In this document: piece by piece, positions 45,501 through 57,220 of the stretch
Layout: each line of letters starts with the position of its first letter
How positions within the stretch are numbered: the first letter of the stretch is position 1
DNA from: Coprinellus micaceus
Lineage: Eukaryota > Basidiomycota > Agaricomycetes > Agaricales > Psathyrellaceae
DNA: 64,000 bases
Assembly (NCBI GenBank): GCA_951394405.1
Contig: OX596345.1
Location: 2,294,001-2,358,000 of the forward strand
Direction of reading: 5' to 3'
Notes under the pieces: model-generated
What the model saw: only the letters and a program-made list of their open reading frames with translations
Database searches by the model: none
What the model was told of the DNA's origin: nothing
Program-made: the position numbers and the translations under genes

Positions 45501-47525
45501 AACATTCTCATTACATCCTCGGAAGGCTTCTTCAGCGGGTCGGAGAATAAGGAGCTTGTACTGCTCTTCAACCTTCATTGAACGTAGGGGGTCAACATCC
45601 GGGCGCAATTCCTTGTCAAGGACCCGTGCGAGAGCCCTGTTGAATGCTGGTTGTGATCTTGCCAAAGCTTTGGCAAGGGTTGGGATGATGAGGAAGATGT
45701 CGCTCAAATCTTGAGCCTTGATCGAGCAGAAGAAACTGGCACCGAGGAGTCCACGCTTAGAGAGTTGGGAGCAGAAGGTCTCTGACAGAGCTGTTTTTCC
45801 TGTTCCAGCTGGCCCACTGAGCCAGAAGGCATGTCGGGATTTACGATCCACAGCCCAGCCCAATAGCCGGGAGGTGAGGCCAACCCTGGTACCTGGAAGA
45901 CATTCTCCTCTGCGGGTTCCGTTGCTGAACGCGAAATCTTGTATGTCCCCGAGTCTCTTGTAAAGCTCTAAACCAGACAACTTTAGCGGGTGTATCACAT
46001 TCGGAATACCGCAAGCCCTTACCTGCCTTGCGCAACTCAGCAACTGCCGCTTGTATATCTGCAATACCCTCCTGTGTCCTCTTGTGCTCCTTGACTATCC
46101 GGGAAAAAGTCTGGATGAGTGAGTGTGGCAACATTCTCCGGCAAAGCACTGACTTGGATCAGGCCTCCCTTTCAGCCAATTGACACCCTCCAGCACCTCG
46201 AGCGTCAGAATTTCTCCTCGAATGGTTGCGTGAAGCTAGAATTCGCCAGGTAAGCGGCCAGTCACATGCAGACGCTCATCCGACCTACCATTGTGAACTC
46301 AATAGCGAAGTTGATCTCCCGTACGATGCGAATCACTTCCTGCTGATCCTCCTTCGCGAACGCCAGTCGTGCTGCAACGGATCGCTCCAGTTTGCTCTTT
46401 ACAGACTTGCCTAGTTCCTCGACGTCCCTGACAACGTTCAAAATAACCAATGGTCAACGCCGTCCCCCGAGGTTTCAAAACAGGCTCCCTCACCGCAGTA
46501 CCGACTCCCTTTGGCTGTCCTCAAGCACCTCCGCTTGTCCAACTACCTTATCGCGGAATGCTGTCCCCAGGTCTCGAATCGTCCTAAGTTCAAAGATTAA
46601 GATACTGAATGATTCAACGGAGGTGAGCACCGTGAACTCACCGTTCCAACCCATCTCGGCGATCCTTGAGCTCTTGAGTGGCGTTGTCCGGAAAGGATTG
46701 CAGGATCTCGTTGAGCAGCTTGAGCCTCTCCGACAGTTTCTCGAAATCCTTGTGGTTGTCACTGAAGGCCTGGGTGACAGATTAGCCTCGCATCCCGGGG
46801 CACCGCAAGGAAGGACTTACATCCTTGGTTTCGAGGATGACATTAACGGAAGCCACTGCGCTTTTCAGCGGAGTGAACACGTCTGACGCCCGCTCAAGGG
46901 CTGCCAGCGTACTCTTGATACCGGCATACCAAACGGAAGGAGGCTTGGCCTTGGAAGCGGGTTGCGATTCAGACGTGACTGAGGGCTCCGATGCGGTTGA
47001 GACCAACTGTGGGACGGATGGATTGGGCGTCTCAGCAAATTGGGGGAGACTTGGTTGTGCAGTTGCATCTGGGTTTGCGTTCGACGCTGGTGTAGAGTGC
47101 TGTGGAGTCGAGGGTTCGTTCTGAGGGATAACCTGTGGACGATGCGGGCTGGGCGCCGTCTCCGGGGTGATGGCCACAGGAGTATCATCCGCGATGGAAA
47201 CTTCAGGGAGGGGCGTAGTCTCGGGGAAGGGAGCAGTTGCGGCACTCCTTCCATACAGCTCCGTGTGAGGCTTGATATCGGTGGGGCTACTCTGAGTCCT
47301 CCTGAGGACGGCGCCGGAGGAAGACGCCTCCTGGGTGTCGATTGTGAGCCCTCGCACTGAGCCACCTTCTTCAGCCATCGTATCGGATTCGGGGGCAGGA
47401 CGACGGTGCCAGGGGGATCGCGAGCCTACATGCTCTATAAAACGCTCAACACTGCCCGCAAAACGCCTCCCTTTGTCTTTCACCCATTTGACCCCCCTGT
47501 GCTTACGCCGGCCGCGGTTCTCCAT
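42524..47525 (-). CDS. NLR-type protein 2: N-terminal region, NACHT NTPase, 10 WD40 repeats
   Basis: Exons 47525-46821, 46769-46642, 46583-46494, 46427-46289, about 46235-46160, a coiled-coil exon ending near 46023, 45967-44451, 44389-42681 and 42626-42524 give about 1,500 residues. NACHT is nearly the same as in NLR 1 (GPAGTGKTAL, VVAVDALDEC, FFTSRPE), while the N-terminal region and WD40 repeats have diverged. Ten 43-residue repeats follow (VCFSPDGSKIASGS, then RLWDVESGQVIG). Compared with NLR 1 it has an extra 90-nt exon (46583-46494) and a TAG that shortens the tail. The coding frame I can follow has no lesion, though the junction after the exon near 46235 is unresolved, as in copy 1. Role as for other fungal NACHT-WD40 NLRs: inferred non-self sensing and cell death. 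Confidence 0.85.
42902..44143 (-). repeat. WD40 array of NLR 2: 10 repeats of 129 bp
   Basis: Nine full units and one shorter end unit. The units covering 43501-43629 and 43630-43758 read as identical DNA. The WD40 exon is exactly 516 bp (4 x 129) shorter than in NLR 1. Confidence 0.93.
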
Positions 47526-50500
47526 GGATATGGTCGAGTATGAGGTAGATCTTCGATGGCGATGTTATTTGGTTGTTCGATGGTGAATGAGAGAGGCGGA
47601 ACTACGCTCCTGCACCGTTGATGGCCTCGTGCACTTTAGGTCGGAGATTCGAGTTACCTTCAAATTGGAAACATACGCAGTTCACCACTCCATGCACTGC
47701 TGCTCTTCGGCGAGCTCTGTTTGAACAATTCGATATTTTGAATTCCTAGACTACAAATTCCTCAACGCGTTTAGGTACCCTATGCCTCAATACTGCTACA
47801 TGGCACACGGAACGACATGGCACATCGATTCACTGCATCAGCTTCGTCCACGACTCCTTGGTCCACATGATAGGTCAAGTTGAGCCTCTCTCCCTCGCTC
47901 ACACACCAGTCGCTGCTTGAGGGTGGAAGTGGTTCGGCCTCAGAAGAGGGTGGGAGGGGACGCATTAAATCGCCCGCGATCGTCAAAGGTTGCGTCGAGA
48001 GGCACCTCCATCGAGCGAATGAAGTTCGGGATGCAGATTCTTGCGAGAGACTATGTACTCCATGCCCCAGGCCACGGCGAGGTATCCATATTTGGGCTAT
48101 CCCTCGTGTTAAGACCGTCCTACGCAGTACCTTTCTCCCGAAGATCGATTTGTCCCGTTGGGAAACGGAGTAGTCATGGTCGTCGAAGTAGGAGTGCAGT
48201 TGGGGGACTGGAGGGGCCCACGCTTCGATGCCTTGCGGTGGGAAGGCTTCGGTTTCCTGCTAGGTATGCCTGCACCCAGGATATGAATAAGGCAGAACGG
48301 CGAGAGGTGGTAGAAAGGCGCACTTCTTCTTTCATTTGATCCCTCCGGTGATTCTCGTGTACGCCTTGCACCATCTTCCTTCAAGGCCGCGTGGTGAGCT
48401 ACCCCGCCGGGAACCAGGGCACGAGGTTGAATCGGCGATTGGGATGGCGTGTGGTTGGCGGATTCGGCCTTGCAGATACGGCCTTCGCAGAAAGCATTTG
48501 GGGGCTCCTTGTCGTCGTTGGCGTTGCTCTGATTCTTGATTCTTGTTAGACCGACCCCCGTCTCGACAAGGGCACACGAAATTTCCCGTGGTGAAGCGCG
48601 TCTTTGGAGAGGGATTCAATTTCGTGTTGGGGAACGAAGATGCCGAACTTACTTGGGTTGGTCATACTCTTCGTAAGACACTGATACCTCCTCTCGTCCT
48701 GAAGAAATTGCCTCAGCTCCTTCCGTTATTCCTGGAAGCCTCGCTTGACATGGGAGTGCCAGGAATGAGAGTCACCGCCTGAGACGCTGTTGAGAAAATG
48801 GGGCTGGTGGCGCCTAGAAGCTGAGGCCATCCTTCTCGTTTCTGGCGCCGAATGCACTCGTCTCCGTGGCTCGTAGCGAACGATGGTAGGCTGGAGAGGG
48901 GAATACGCGGACGAAAGGGTCGCGTGTTCGACAGGTGGGCAGACACCCCAACGCGCGCTGTCCTCGCTATTTACAGAGTTTGGATGGTACTTGCAGACTC
49001 TTGGGCTTGTCCGTTGGGTGGCTTGAGCGCCAAAAAGGCCTCAGTCGGCTGAGGGTTGAAAAGGAGATAAAGAGTGGAGGTAAAGTCGGGTGGTGATCAG
49101 AGAGGCACGATATATAGCGAACGCCGAGAAGACCAAAAAACGATTGCGTCATCCCATCAATTGTTGCCACAGACCGCACCGACCGTTTTGGTTCCTCGCC
49201 CTTGTCGCGCTCATTCCATCCTCAGGTTCAAGGTTGTAGCCCGCCTTCTCCGCCTCTCCTCGCTCAGCTACCCGCCATCGCTATCCCGTCCCCTCGCCCT
49301 GCTGGATCCCTCCACTTTCAACTTCCAGTTGGCGGTTCCTCCCTTCACCCACTTTCATCCCGCCCGCCGACCAACAAAACCCTCATCCATCTCCCATTTC
49401 TCCACACTCGGAAGGTCTGTATCAGTGCTCCGACTCGACCAGCATGCATCCTCGCTGAAAGAACTCTCCCTTTAGAGGGTGCCACGACCGATACCTCGAT
49501 GGTGTCTGCGCGTGGTGTTCGACAACAATGGTGTCGAAAACAATCCCACCACCACGTCTTTACGACTGGAATTGACATCGAAGCAGGCCATTCGCCTCGC
49601 CCCGTCAACGTGTCTCGGTCGTCCCGTCCCTGTCTCGGAGGACCCTGCCTCGTTGGCTCCCCTCTCCGACTCCCCTCTTCCTCCATCTCCTTTTCTCCCC
49701 AACGCGAGAATATCAACAACCTCATCCCCCGCAACTGGCTATGAAGACCGCCTGCGAAACCAACCTTCCAAAGGCAGCAGGCGAGTATTGTGCCCCTCGG
49801 TTCGTCGCTACAGGTGCACGGCGCTGGGCAGCCGGACTCCATGTCCGCGAGTCTGTGGTGCCTGGGAGGAAGTCGTCGCTTCGATCCAAGAGGGAGAAAC
49901 GCAGGTAATCTCCACGACAGCAGGGAGAAATCCAAACCAACGTCGACATTGGCGCCAGTGGCGATGCGTCCTTCTAAGGAGGGAGCTCCGCGGCTTTGCT
50001 TGCACGGTCGACCATTGGTGGGGTATCCAACAGGAAGATATTCTCAGGTTCCTTCGGGGCAACGTCGTCGGCGTCGTACTATGCGGACCTAGGGAGAATG
50101 GGCTCAGTATCATGCTAGAAAGTCCGGGAGGTCGAACTCACATATGTCGGTGGTTCAGGGTGGTGTAAGCTCTCGAGTCTTTACACGCGCCCCAGTTCCT
50201 TCCACCATCGCTCGATCGACAATTCAACGATCCGCTCATGTCTGCGGAGTTCGTCTGAAGAGAAATTTCTTATTGTGGAGGGGAGCAGGATATAGCGGTT
50301 GAGTGAGGAAAGCAGCAGAAGGTAGGAAGGTGCTGCGTCTTCGTTGCGCTTTGTGGCAACCGCTAAACCTGAACGAACGTGATTGAGCCAGAAGCTTTGT
50401 GTGCGTGAAGAAGTATGAACTACCGTTCCCGCTCAGGAACCCTCTTTCCTCATCCGCCTTCATCGACCGTACATGTCGGTCTGCATTTCAAGTTTGTCGT

Positions 50501-52585
50501 CGACGACGGCTCTCTCCCGTACCTGTCGACATGGGTCCGGCATTGAGGTCCTTCAACGTGGTCCCGCGCAGCAAGACTTCGATCTGGTGCTACGGGGTGT
50601 GGCCGTGGACGAACTGACTCGTGCTTGAGGGCCTCCGAACCCCCAGATAGCAGCCGTTGATAACAAAGGGCCGAAATCCCTTCATCGTTGTACAACCGAA
50701 ACATGATGCATCGTTCCTTTTCTTTCAGAAACGGTTCAAGGCCGTCTTTCTTCGTCCTTGAGAGCCCGCGTGAGTCTTCAGGGTGATCCAAGCTGGCGTC
50801 GGAAGGTGCGGAGGACCGTAAGGTTGAAGAATAGGAAAGTTGAGCGGCGTGTCGAAGAACACAGAATCCATCCTATCCCTCTGAGGTGGATTAGGCGAAG
50901 CAACCCTTGAGAATCGGAGGGGGATTGGTTTGGGCGACGTCTTGGCGGTACGATCGGTTGAATCTGCGCGGGCTGGTTGGGGGTGAATAACTCTGTTGCT
51001 TCTCGTGGTACGGCTCGGATGGTGCGTTGGTCCCATATTTGAATAGATCCTTGCACGATATTCCTGTCCGCCCCTTCCGAGACGACTACCGGCTCTTCGT
51101 TGCATGCCTGGGCATTCGACAGGTTCTACCGAAGACGCGTCCCTGCGGGGTCGCCGGCCCAGTGTTGTGAGTCGGGAACTGGGTCGATGGTGTTTCGAAG
51201 GCAAGATGGATGCCGCCGAATGTGCTGGGTAACGAGCTGGACGATCGTGTTCAAGCGGGGGTGGGTGGCCAGGGGGTGAGTCTTCTCGGCAACTAGGGGC
51301 GGATGGGGTGAGCGAGACGATTCCGCGAAGATATAGAGCATACGCACCATCATCCTGGTTCCACTATGCGTATGTTTACCCCTCAACTTGCCATCGGCGG
51401 CACCCTCCTGCCTCCCTTCCCTTCAGTGCCCTTATCGTCTGCCGCAGTTTCACCGCTGGGGTTCTACATGGGACTTCCGGAGGTCAGCCCGTCAAAGGGC
51501 ATGGAGGGGCGTGACTGGTGGTGCCGGTGGAGTTGTAGATGTGATACGAAGTAACGAAGAGCTCGTCGTTGCCGGCGTTTCGAAATGCATAGTTCCCTCT
51601 GCGTTTGTCTGTTAGCTCCAACCGCACGTTGGCGAACGTAGGAGAGCTTACCCGTAGATGATGACACCTCCGACCTTTAACCCGTCGCTCTTGCTGGACG
51701 CAGTCCCCTAAGACAGAGCGGTGAGTGGGTACGTGAGCCGGTTCTTAAACCACTCTCGTACCCACCCCAAATTTCGATGGTAAGCTGCGCCGCCGAGAGC
51801 TCGAACACGAGCTTGAATTAGCGATGGGGACGGCGTGTGGTTGGTAGATTCGGCCTTGCAGACGCAGCCTCTGCAGCAAGCGCTTCGAAGCGTCGCCCCA
51901 ATTCTTGACAGGGCCGAATCCCGTCTTGGGGATGGTATACGACTCCGCTTATACTTTCCGTTGGTGAAGGGTTACGACAGAGAGTGGTCCCTAGGTTCGC
52001 TTAGGGCGAGTTTGAAGTGCATCTTGCGCTACGCAGTCTTGAATAGGGTCAGTTCGACCGCTTGGGACAAAACGGAGTCGACCAACTCACCTGGACGGAT
52101 GATACTTGTCGTGGGGCACCCGCTTCTCTCGTCCTTAGACCATTCGGCCTAACACCTTCCACCATCGTTGGAAGTCTTGCTTTACGGTGCCAGCGATGAG
52201 AGTCATTATCCCGCAGGCCGTTGAGAACGCAACCGAGGGCCTCCAAAAGCTGAGCTCATACTCCTCGTCCTTTTCCGCGAGCGCATTGGTCGCCGTAGAG
52301 TTGGTAGCGGGCGATAGCCGTTTGGAGAAGACGAATACGCGGACGAAAGCATCGCTTACTCGACAGGTGGGCCAGGCACTCCAACGCGCGCTGTCCTCGC
52401 TAGTAACGGAGCGTGGATAGGGCTGCAGGAATCTCGAGTTCCTGTGGGTGGCTTGAGCGCAAAAAAGGAGGAAGCGGGATGAGTGTCGAAAATGAGATGA
52501 AGAGCAGAGGCAACTGGCGGTGGCGATTGGTGCTCCAGTTGGAAACGACAAGACCAATTCAAACTCCGGTCAGATTGATCTGGAC
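47526..52585. other. Unassigned part of unit 2, right of NLR 2
   Basis: Counterpart of 27320-33000. Plus-strand translation near 48606-48780 (NFVLGNEDAELTWVGHTLR) parallels 28625-28700 (IFVLGNEDVELTWADHTLR), but a minus-strand splice donor occupies the same place, so coding strand is uncertain. No intact gene recognised. Confidence 0.4.
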
Positions 52586-55130
52586 AATCTTATCTTATCT
52601 TACGGGCGCTTAATTCACTGGGCACCGAATTCCGTCACTGGCTTCAAGATGTCGAGTTGTCGAGCATGAATAGAAGTATATTTATAGTTCGTTTTACTGA
52701 AAAGAATAACAGGCACATGGGTTCCTCCGATGGTATACTGGTCGGTTGACATAGTTCCAGCCGACATATCTGAGGGTTGGGTCGAATGCAACATCGGGTA
52801 ATGACAAAGAAGCGCAAAGCTTATGAGGAGGTTAGCATTGCTCTGTGAGTGGAGATTCCTTGCTGCCTACAAAATGGCGTTGGAACCTACAACAATTGAA
52901 GCATGTACATGTCCGCGAAGGGAAGGGGTTGCCAATGTGAAAACCGATACACGGAGACACCGGTTGTCGGCGTAGCGAAGTTTAGAGGGTAGGCGTTTGG
53001 CACAAAAACCCCCGGTATTCCACGCATTTGGCGGCACGTAAGTGTCGGTCGTCGCTAGAACTTCTACCCAGGATTCAAGTTACAGGGGAGTGGGGTCATT
53101 TTTCCCAAGAACAGCGTGGTAGCCACGATAAGGCCTGAGAGTGCAGAAGAGCTTCCACACTGAGTTCTGCGCGAGGCTCACGTTCGAAGCTGTCGGTGTG
53201 GGACGAGGACCGCATCTGCTCGGAACAAACGCAAACTGGGGTTAGGGTCGCACAGCCACTTCGACCCTCCGAAAGTTGCTGTCGCAGGGAGTCCGCTCCT
53301 GACCACCTCGATTCCGCCTTCGACAGGATCGTTTGAAGCTCACCCCTCTTCCTCACTCTCTTTATTCTCACCCTCTCCATGAAATACATACCAGCTCGGC
53401 TCTCCTCTCGTGGATCCCGCTGAATCGAGATAGTGCGATGTGCGAACGGCGCAAGGCAGGTAAAGCGCTGAAGGGAGTCTCCATACTTCCAAGGGTCGTG
53501 ACGCGTGCGCCCTGGGTCTACCTAGATGGGATGAGGGATATCCGTAGTGCAAGGTACGGCTCAGAATCTCACTCCAATCTCGCGTCGCTGATCAAAGCTT
53601 TTCCAGAACGCAATCCCCTCGAAATCCCCACCGAGCAGACCTCACCGAAACGAATTGAACCTACATTCGCCGTCCTCCCCGCCCTAGGCACTCCCACTGT
53701 GCGTCCACCAAGCCGAGAACCTCCTTCCTGTCCGCCTCCGCGACCGCTACAGGCTTCAATCATCACTTCCCCTCGAGCCTTCCGGATTTGAGTAGCAGGT
53801 ACGCCTTCGTGTTTTCCTTCACTCTTTCTCTGACTGAGAACAACCACCCCTGCCAGATTTCCCCCCGGCTTGGAACGACCCCCAGCGTCACACCTTCGAC
53901 TCTCAGCATAGTTCTCAAGGCTCACCGACCCCACGACGTCCTTACCTTTGAGCGGGTCACCTCCTCTTCCTCGCCACGACCAGGGTCGTCAGCTAGTCCA
54001 CCTTCACGACGTACAAAACCGAACTTCCGACGCCTGAGGGACCAGCGTCTACCTAGGTCACCTCCACCCTCCCTCATGCAAGCTATGCTCCAACGTACGG
54101 CTTTCCATCCCTTCTTACCCCTCGAATATAGGGTGCTAATGCACCCTCCCAGCCAAATCTTCCGCCTCTCGAAGAAACCCAGCGATGGTGTGGCAAACGA
54201 GGCGAACAAGCTGCCGCAGGACCGCCTTTAGCTCGATTTTCCAGCCGTGCCTTGTCAGGGTTTCGCAAAGAGTGGCCGGCGGGAACTGGCTGAGCTCGGA
54301 GAGTAGCTTGGAGGGTACGCAAGGTAAGCACAACCGCCGCTCTACACCTCCCCTCTTCTCTCCAGCGATGGGCTCCGATTAGTCCGCTTGCGTTTCCTTT
54401 ATTCTCGTAAGACTGGCGCCTCAGGACTCGTTGCTGACCCGACCCCCCCAAACAGTCTTCACTCCGCAAACCAATAAATCTGCCTTCGGCCTCCCCACTA
54501 CCCTCAGCTACGCCCTCCCCACTTTGCTCAGCTCAGTTCCCAATGTAATACCATAATATTGTCGTCAAGCCTGTGGGCAAATGTATGGTGGTTTCGTACC
54601 TCCCGCTTCACGCTTTCTTCCCCAACCCCGGCCTCCGCCTACCTCACCTCATTCCTCTCCCTGGACCGGCCCAGCTCTCCAGCGCTTCAACAGATTTACG
54701 GCCGAAGTGAAACAGTCGAGCAGGTTCCTGGAGGACATTGCAGGACGGTTGGAGAGGAACCGGGTGGCCTCGGTCGGTGGTAAGTGGCTCGACCACACCG
54801 CGAGCTCTTCACTGAACGGAACTAAGGCCTGAAGAAGCGTGTACCCCGTACGGACGAGCGACGGCCATGGTGTGGTCGCTGGAGAGGGCCGGCAGGGCGG
54901 GCTTGCTGAGCAGGAGCAAACGGAATTTTGAGCGTGGGGGCACCTGAAGCAGAGCTGTTGGGATGCGTACTAGCTGCACGGCCTTTACGATGGCTACACA
55001 TGTTCGTGGAGACGGCTCGACGGTCTTCCTGAGCGAGATCGACAAGCGCCCGTCATATGTACTCGGATAACGCAGCTCCCAACACAAGAATTACTGAACA
55101 CGCGACGATCGTACTCAAGTATCCTTCTTT
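52586..55130. repeat. Tandem unit 3, partial and diverged
   Basis: It begins with the motif AATCTTATCTTATC...ACGGGCGCTTAATTC (52586-52616) and has the GTTAGGGTCGCACAGCC word at 53242, about 470 bp further from the motif than in units 1 and 2. No NLR follows; similarity to the pheromone block takes over by about 55443. No gene recognised here. Confidence 0.6.
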
Positions 55131-55442
55131 GCAAGAACTGTCTTCGATGACTTTACCGCTTCCTCTTCAAAGATATTTCGATTCGACCTTACAGCTTACT
55201 CTCTGTCTCTGTGGAGATTATATCAATGTGCGCTTCCAGACCCTCAACCCCCCTGATTGTTGTGAAGGATCTAAGCCCCTGTGGGAGGGGAATTGGGCTG
55301 AGGCTCCAATATCTCGCGCACCAGGATCGGTTCGCCCTTATTATTTTGGGGACAATGTCCGGGGTGTAAGCCAGGGAATAACGTACTCAGCCTGAAGGTA
55401 CAATTGAAATTGACTTTGTGAAAACCGATGCAATGCAGTCGC

Positions 55443-57220
55443 CAAAAATAAGCGCCCGGGAGCGAACAACAATAGTGATTTGATCCGCACATCATGAGGT
55501 GCTGAAGGAAACCCGATCACCTTCACCAAGTGCCTCTGGCTGGGCTATGACCCTGAAATCAACCGAATACCGTGGGCACCACTCAAGCTCTCCTGTTGAG
55601 TCTCGACCGCCAGTTCCGAAACAAGGCCATAGCAAACTCAATGGCCGTCATACATTCAATACATTGTCACGAGAACCCTGGGTACAATTGGTTTCGTAGG
55701 GGTAGACGGACATACCCCTGACCTTTTGTATTCCGTCCCGCACAGTGGACACGAACGTTGTATAGACCCATGTCGGGCAATGACCTACCTTCACACAATT
55801 GTCTGCTGAACATCGAGTCGGTCGGGCCCGCTTAATACAAGGGCGCTGAGGGCAGCAACGTTCAAGGCGGCGGAACCTACTGCGTCGTCTTCTCCAAGGA
55901 CATCCCCACCGACGCAGAGGGGAGAAACGGCCAGGGCGGTGGAACCTACTGCACGATTGCTTGAATGGGTCCCTCTTTGGACTCGAGCTGAATGGCATCG
56001 GTAATTGGCGAGTGGGTTCGTCGAGGGCGACGTTTGCGGCGACGATGCTGACTGGGGCCTATCGCATAGTAAATGTCTCATACGGTTGATCGTCTTCGCT
56101 ACGGTCCTCGTCGTCGGAAACACACAATATTGGAAACCACCTCATCCGCCCCTCGACGGTCTCTGCCACTCTCCCAATCCCATATCATCAAATATACTCC
56201 AATGCAGCTTCCACGGAACGGACACCACCCCTTCGCCCCCTTCTACCACCTACTCATTGGCCCCTTATCCCTCCAACGTCCCATTAATGTTATTACCGTT
56301 ATTGCAATTGTAAATTTCGCGTAGAGTTGGCAATACGCTACTCTCAAGTGATAAGTGCATTGTTATTTCTTAACTGAGGGCATATCGCGATGGAGGACAC
56401 GGAGGGGTATGGCGTCAAAAGAGTTTGGAACGCTGTCCGCGCGCTAAGGTAGCGTAACAAAAGACTCGCCCAGAGATACAAAGAAAGAAATACTGAAGTA
56501 TATAACAATCCGAAGTCCAAAGTCCCGAAGTAACAGTGTCCATGCGTGAGTATCCAAAAAACAGGCCCAACCCCCATTCGACGTGTGCATCCTTCAGGCC
56601 AAGACCTGTACACCGACAATTATAGCCAACACACCAACGATGAAAGATTGAGGGGTCGACAGCCCAAGGGCGGCATTGCCTGCCGTCTCTTGGGGGGCAC
56701 CGGTTCCGCTGTTGGACGTGGAGGCGGTCGCAGAGGAAGAAGTGGAGGCCACCGTAGGCGTGGGGCGGGGAATCGAGCTGAAGGACATCGTCGAGGCCCC
56801 GGGAATGGGCACCCGAACAGTTGCGCTGGGGCCGTAGATATCTGTACTGGCATACGTGGAGCACTGGGAGCTCTGCGGGGCGATAGGAGCCCCCTGGCCT
56901 GGCATAGGTTGGTTGTCGCTCGCGCACGACTCAAATACGCCGTCTCTGGCGTTCGAAGGTGCGTTGAACGCGCAACCTTGGGTGTCGAAGATGTGTTCGC
57001 AGTACTTGTCGTCGTCAGCCTTGGAGGGGTCGCAGGCCTTGAGGCAGAAGTGGTCGTTGCCCATGAAGCTGGAAAGGGGAACCGTGATCAGTGGCTATGA
57101 ATGGTGTTGAGGACATCCCGGAGATAGTGCGTACTTGTGCCATTCAACAACCTGGATGTAACTTCCAGTCCAGGCGTTGGTGAACAGAATACCTCCCATA
57201 GGGTTACCCCGCTGGAGAGA
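55443..57220. repeat. Right copy of the pheromone-MAGP duplicated block
   Basis: Aligns with 16383-18300. The main difference is loss of about 125 bp (left-copy 16780-16920 region) that held the TATA box, ATG and leader of the pheromone-like gene. MAGP continues intact beyond the point where the left copy stops. Confidence 0.8.
55836..55964 (+). pseudogene. Pheromone-like gene remnant without start or leader
   Basis: The frame begins after a TAA at 55833-55835 and reads through two pheromone-like segments (AEGSNVQGGGTYC and DAEGRNGQGGGTYC) to CTIA and TGA at 55962-55964. No ATG lies in frame, and the TATA box and leader present in front of the copy at 16872 are missing. Changes against the intact copy are few (G to V, A to S, S to R). 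It is probably silent unless spliced to an upstream exon, for which I see no evidence. Confidence 0.85.

Larger units (their letters stand above)
39007..52585. repeat. Tandem unit 2 (about 13.6 kb) with the second NLR gene
   Basis: Same start motif as unit 1 and the same order of matched blocks: left part 39.06-42.5 kb, NLR 42.5-47.5 kb, right part 47.5-52.6 kb. It ends where the diverged start motif of unit 3 appears at 52586. Within it, 51779-52400 is a second, diverged version of 48393-48980, so there is duplication inside the unit too. Confidence 0.75.
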
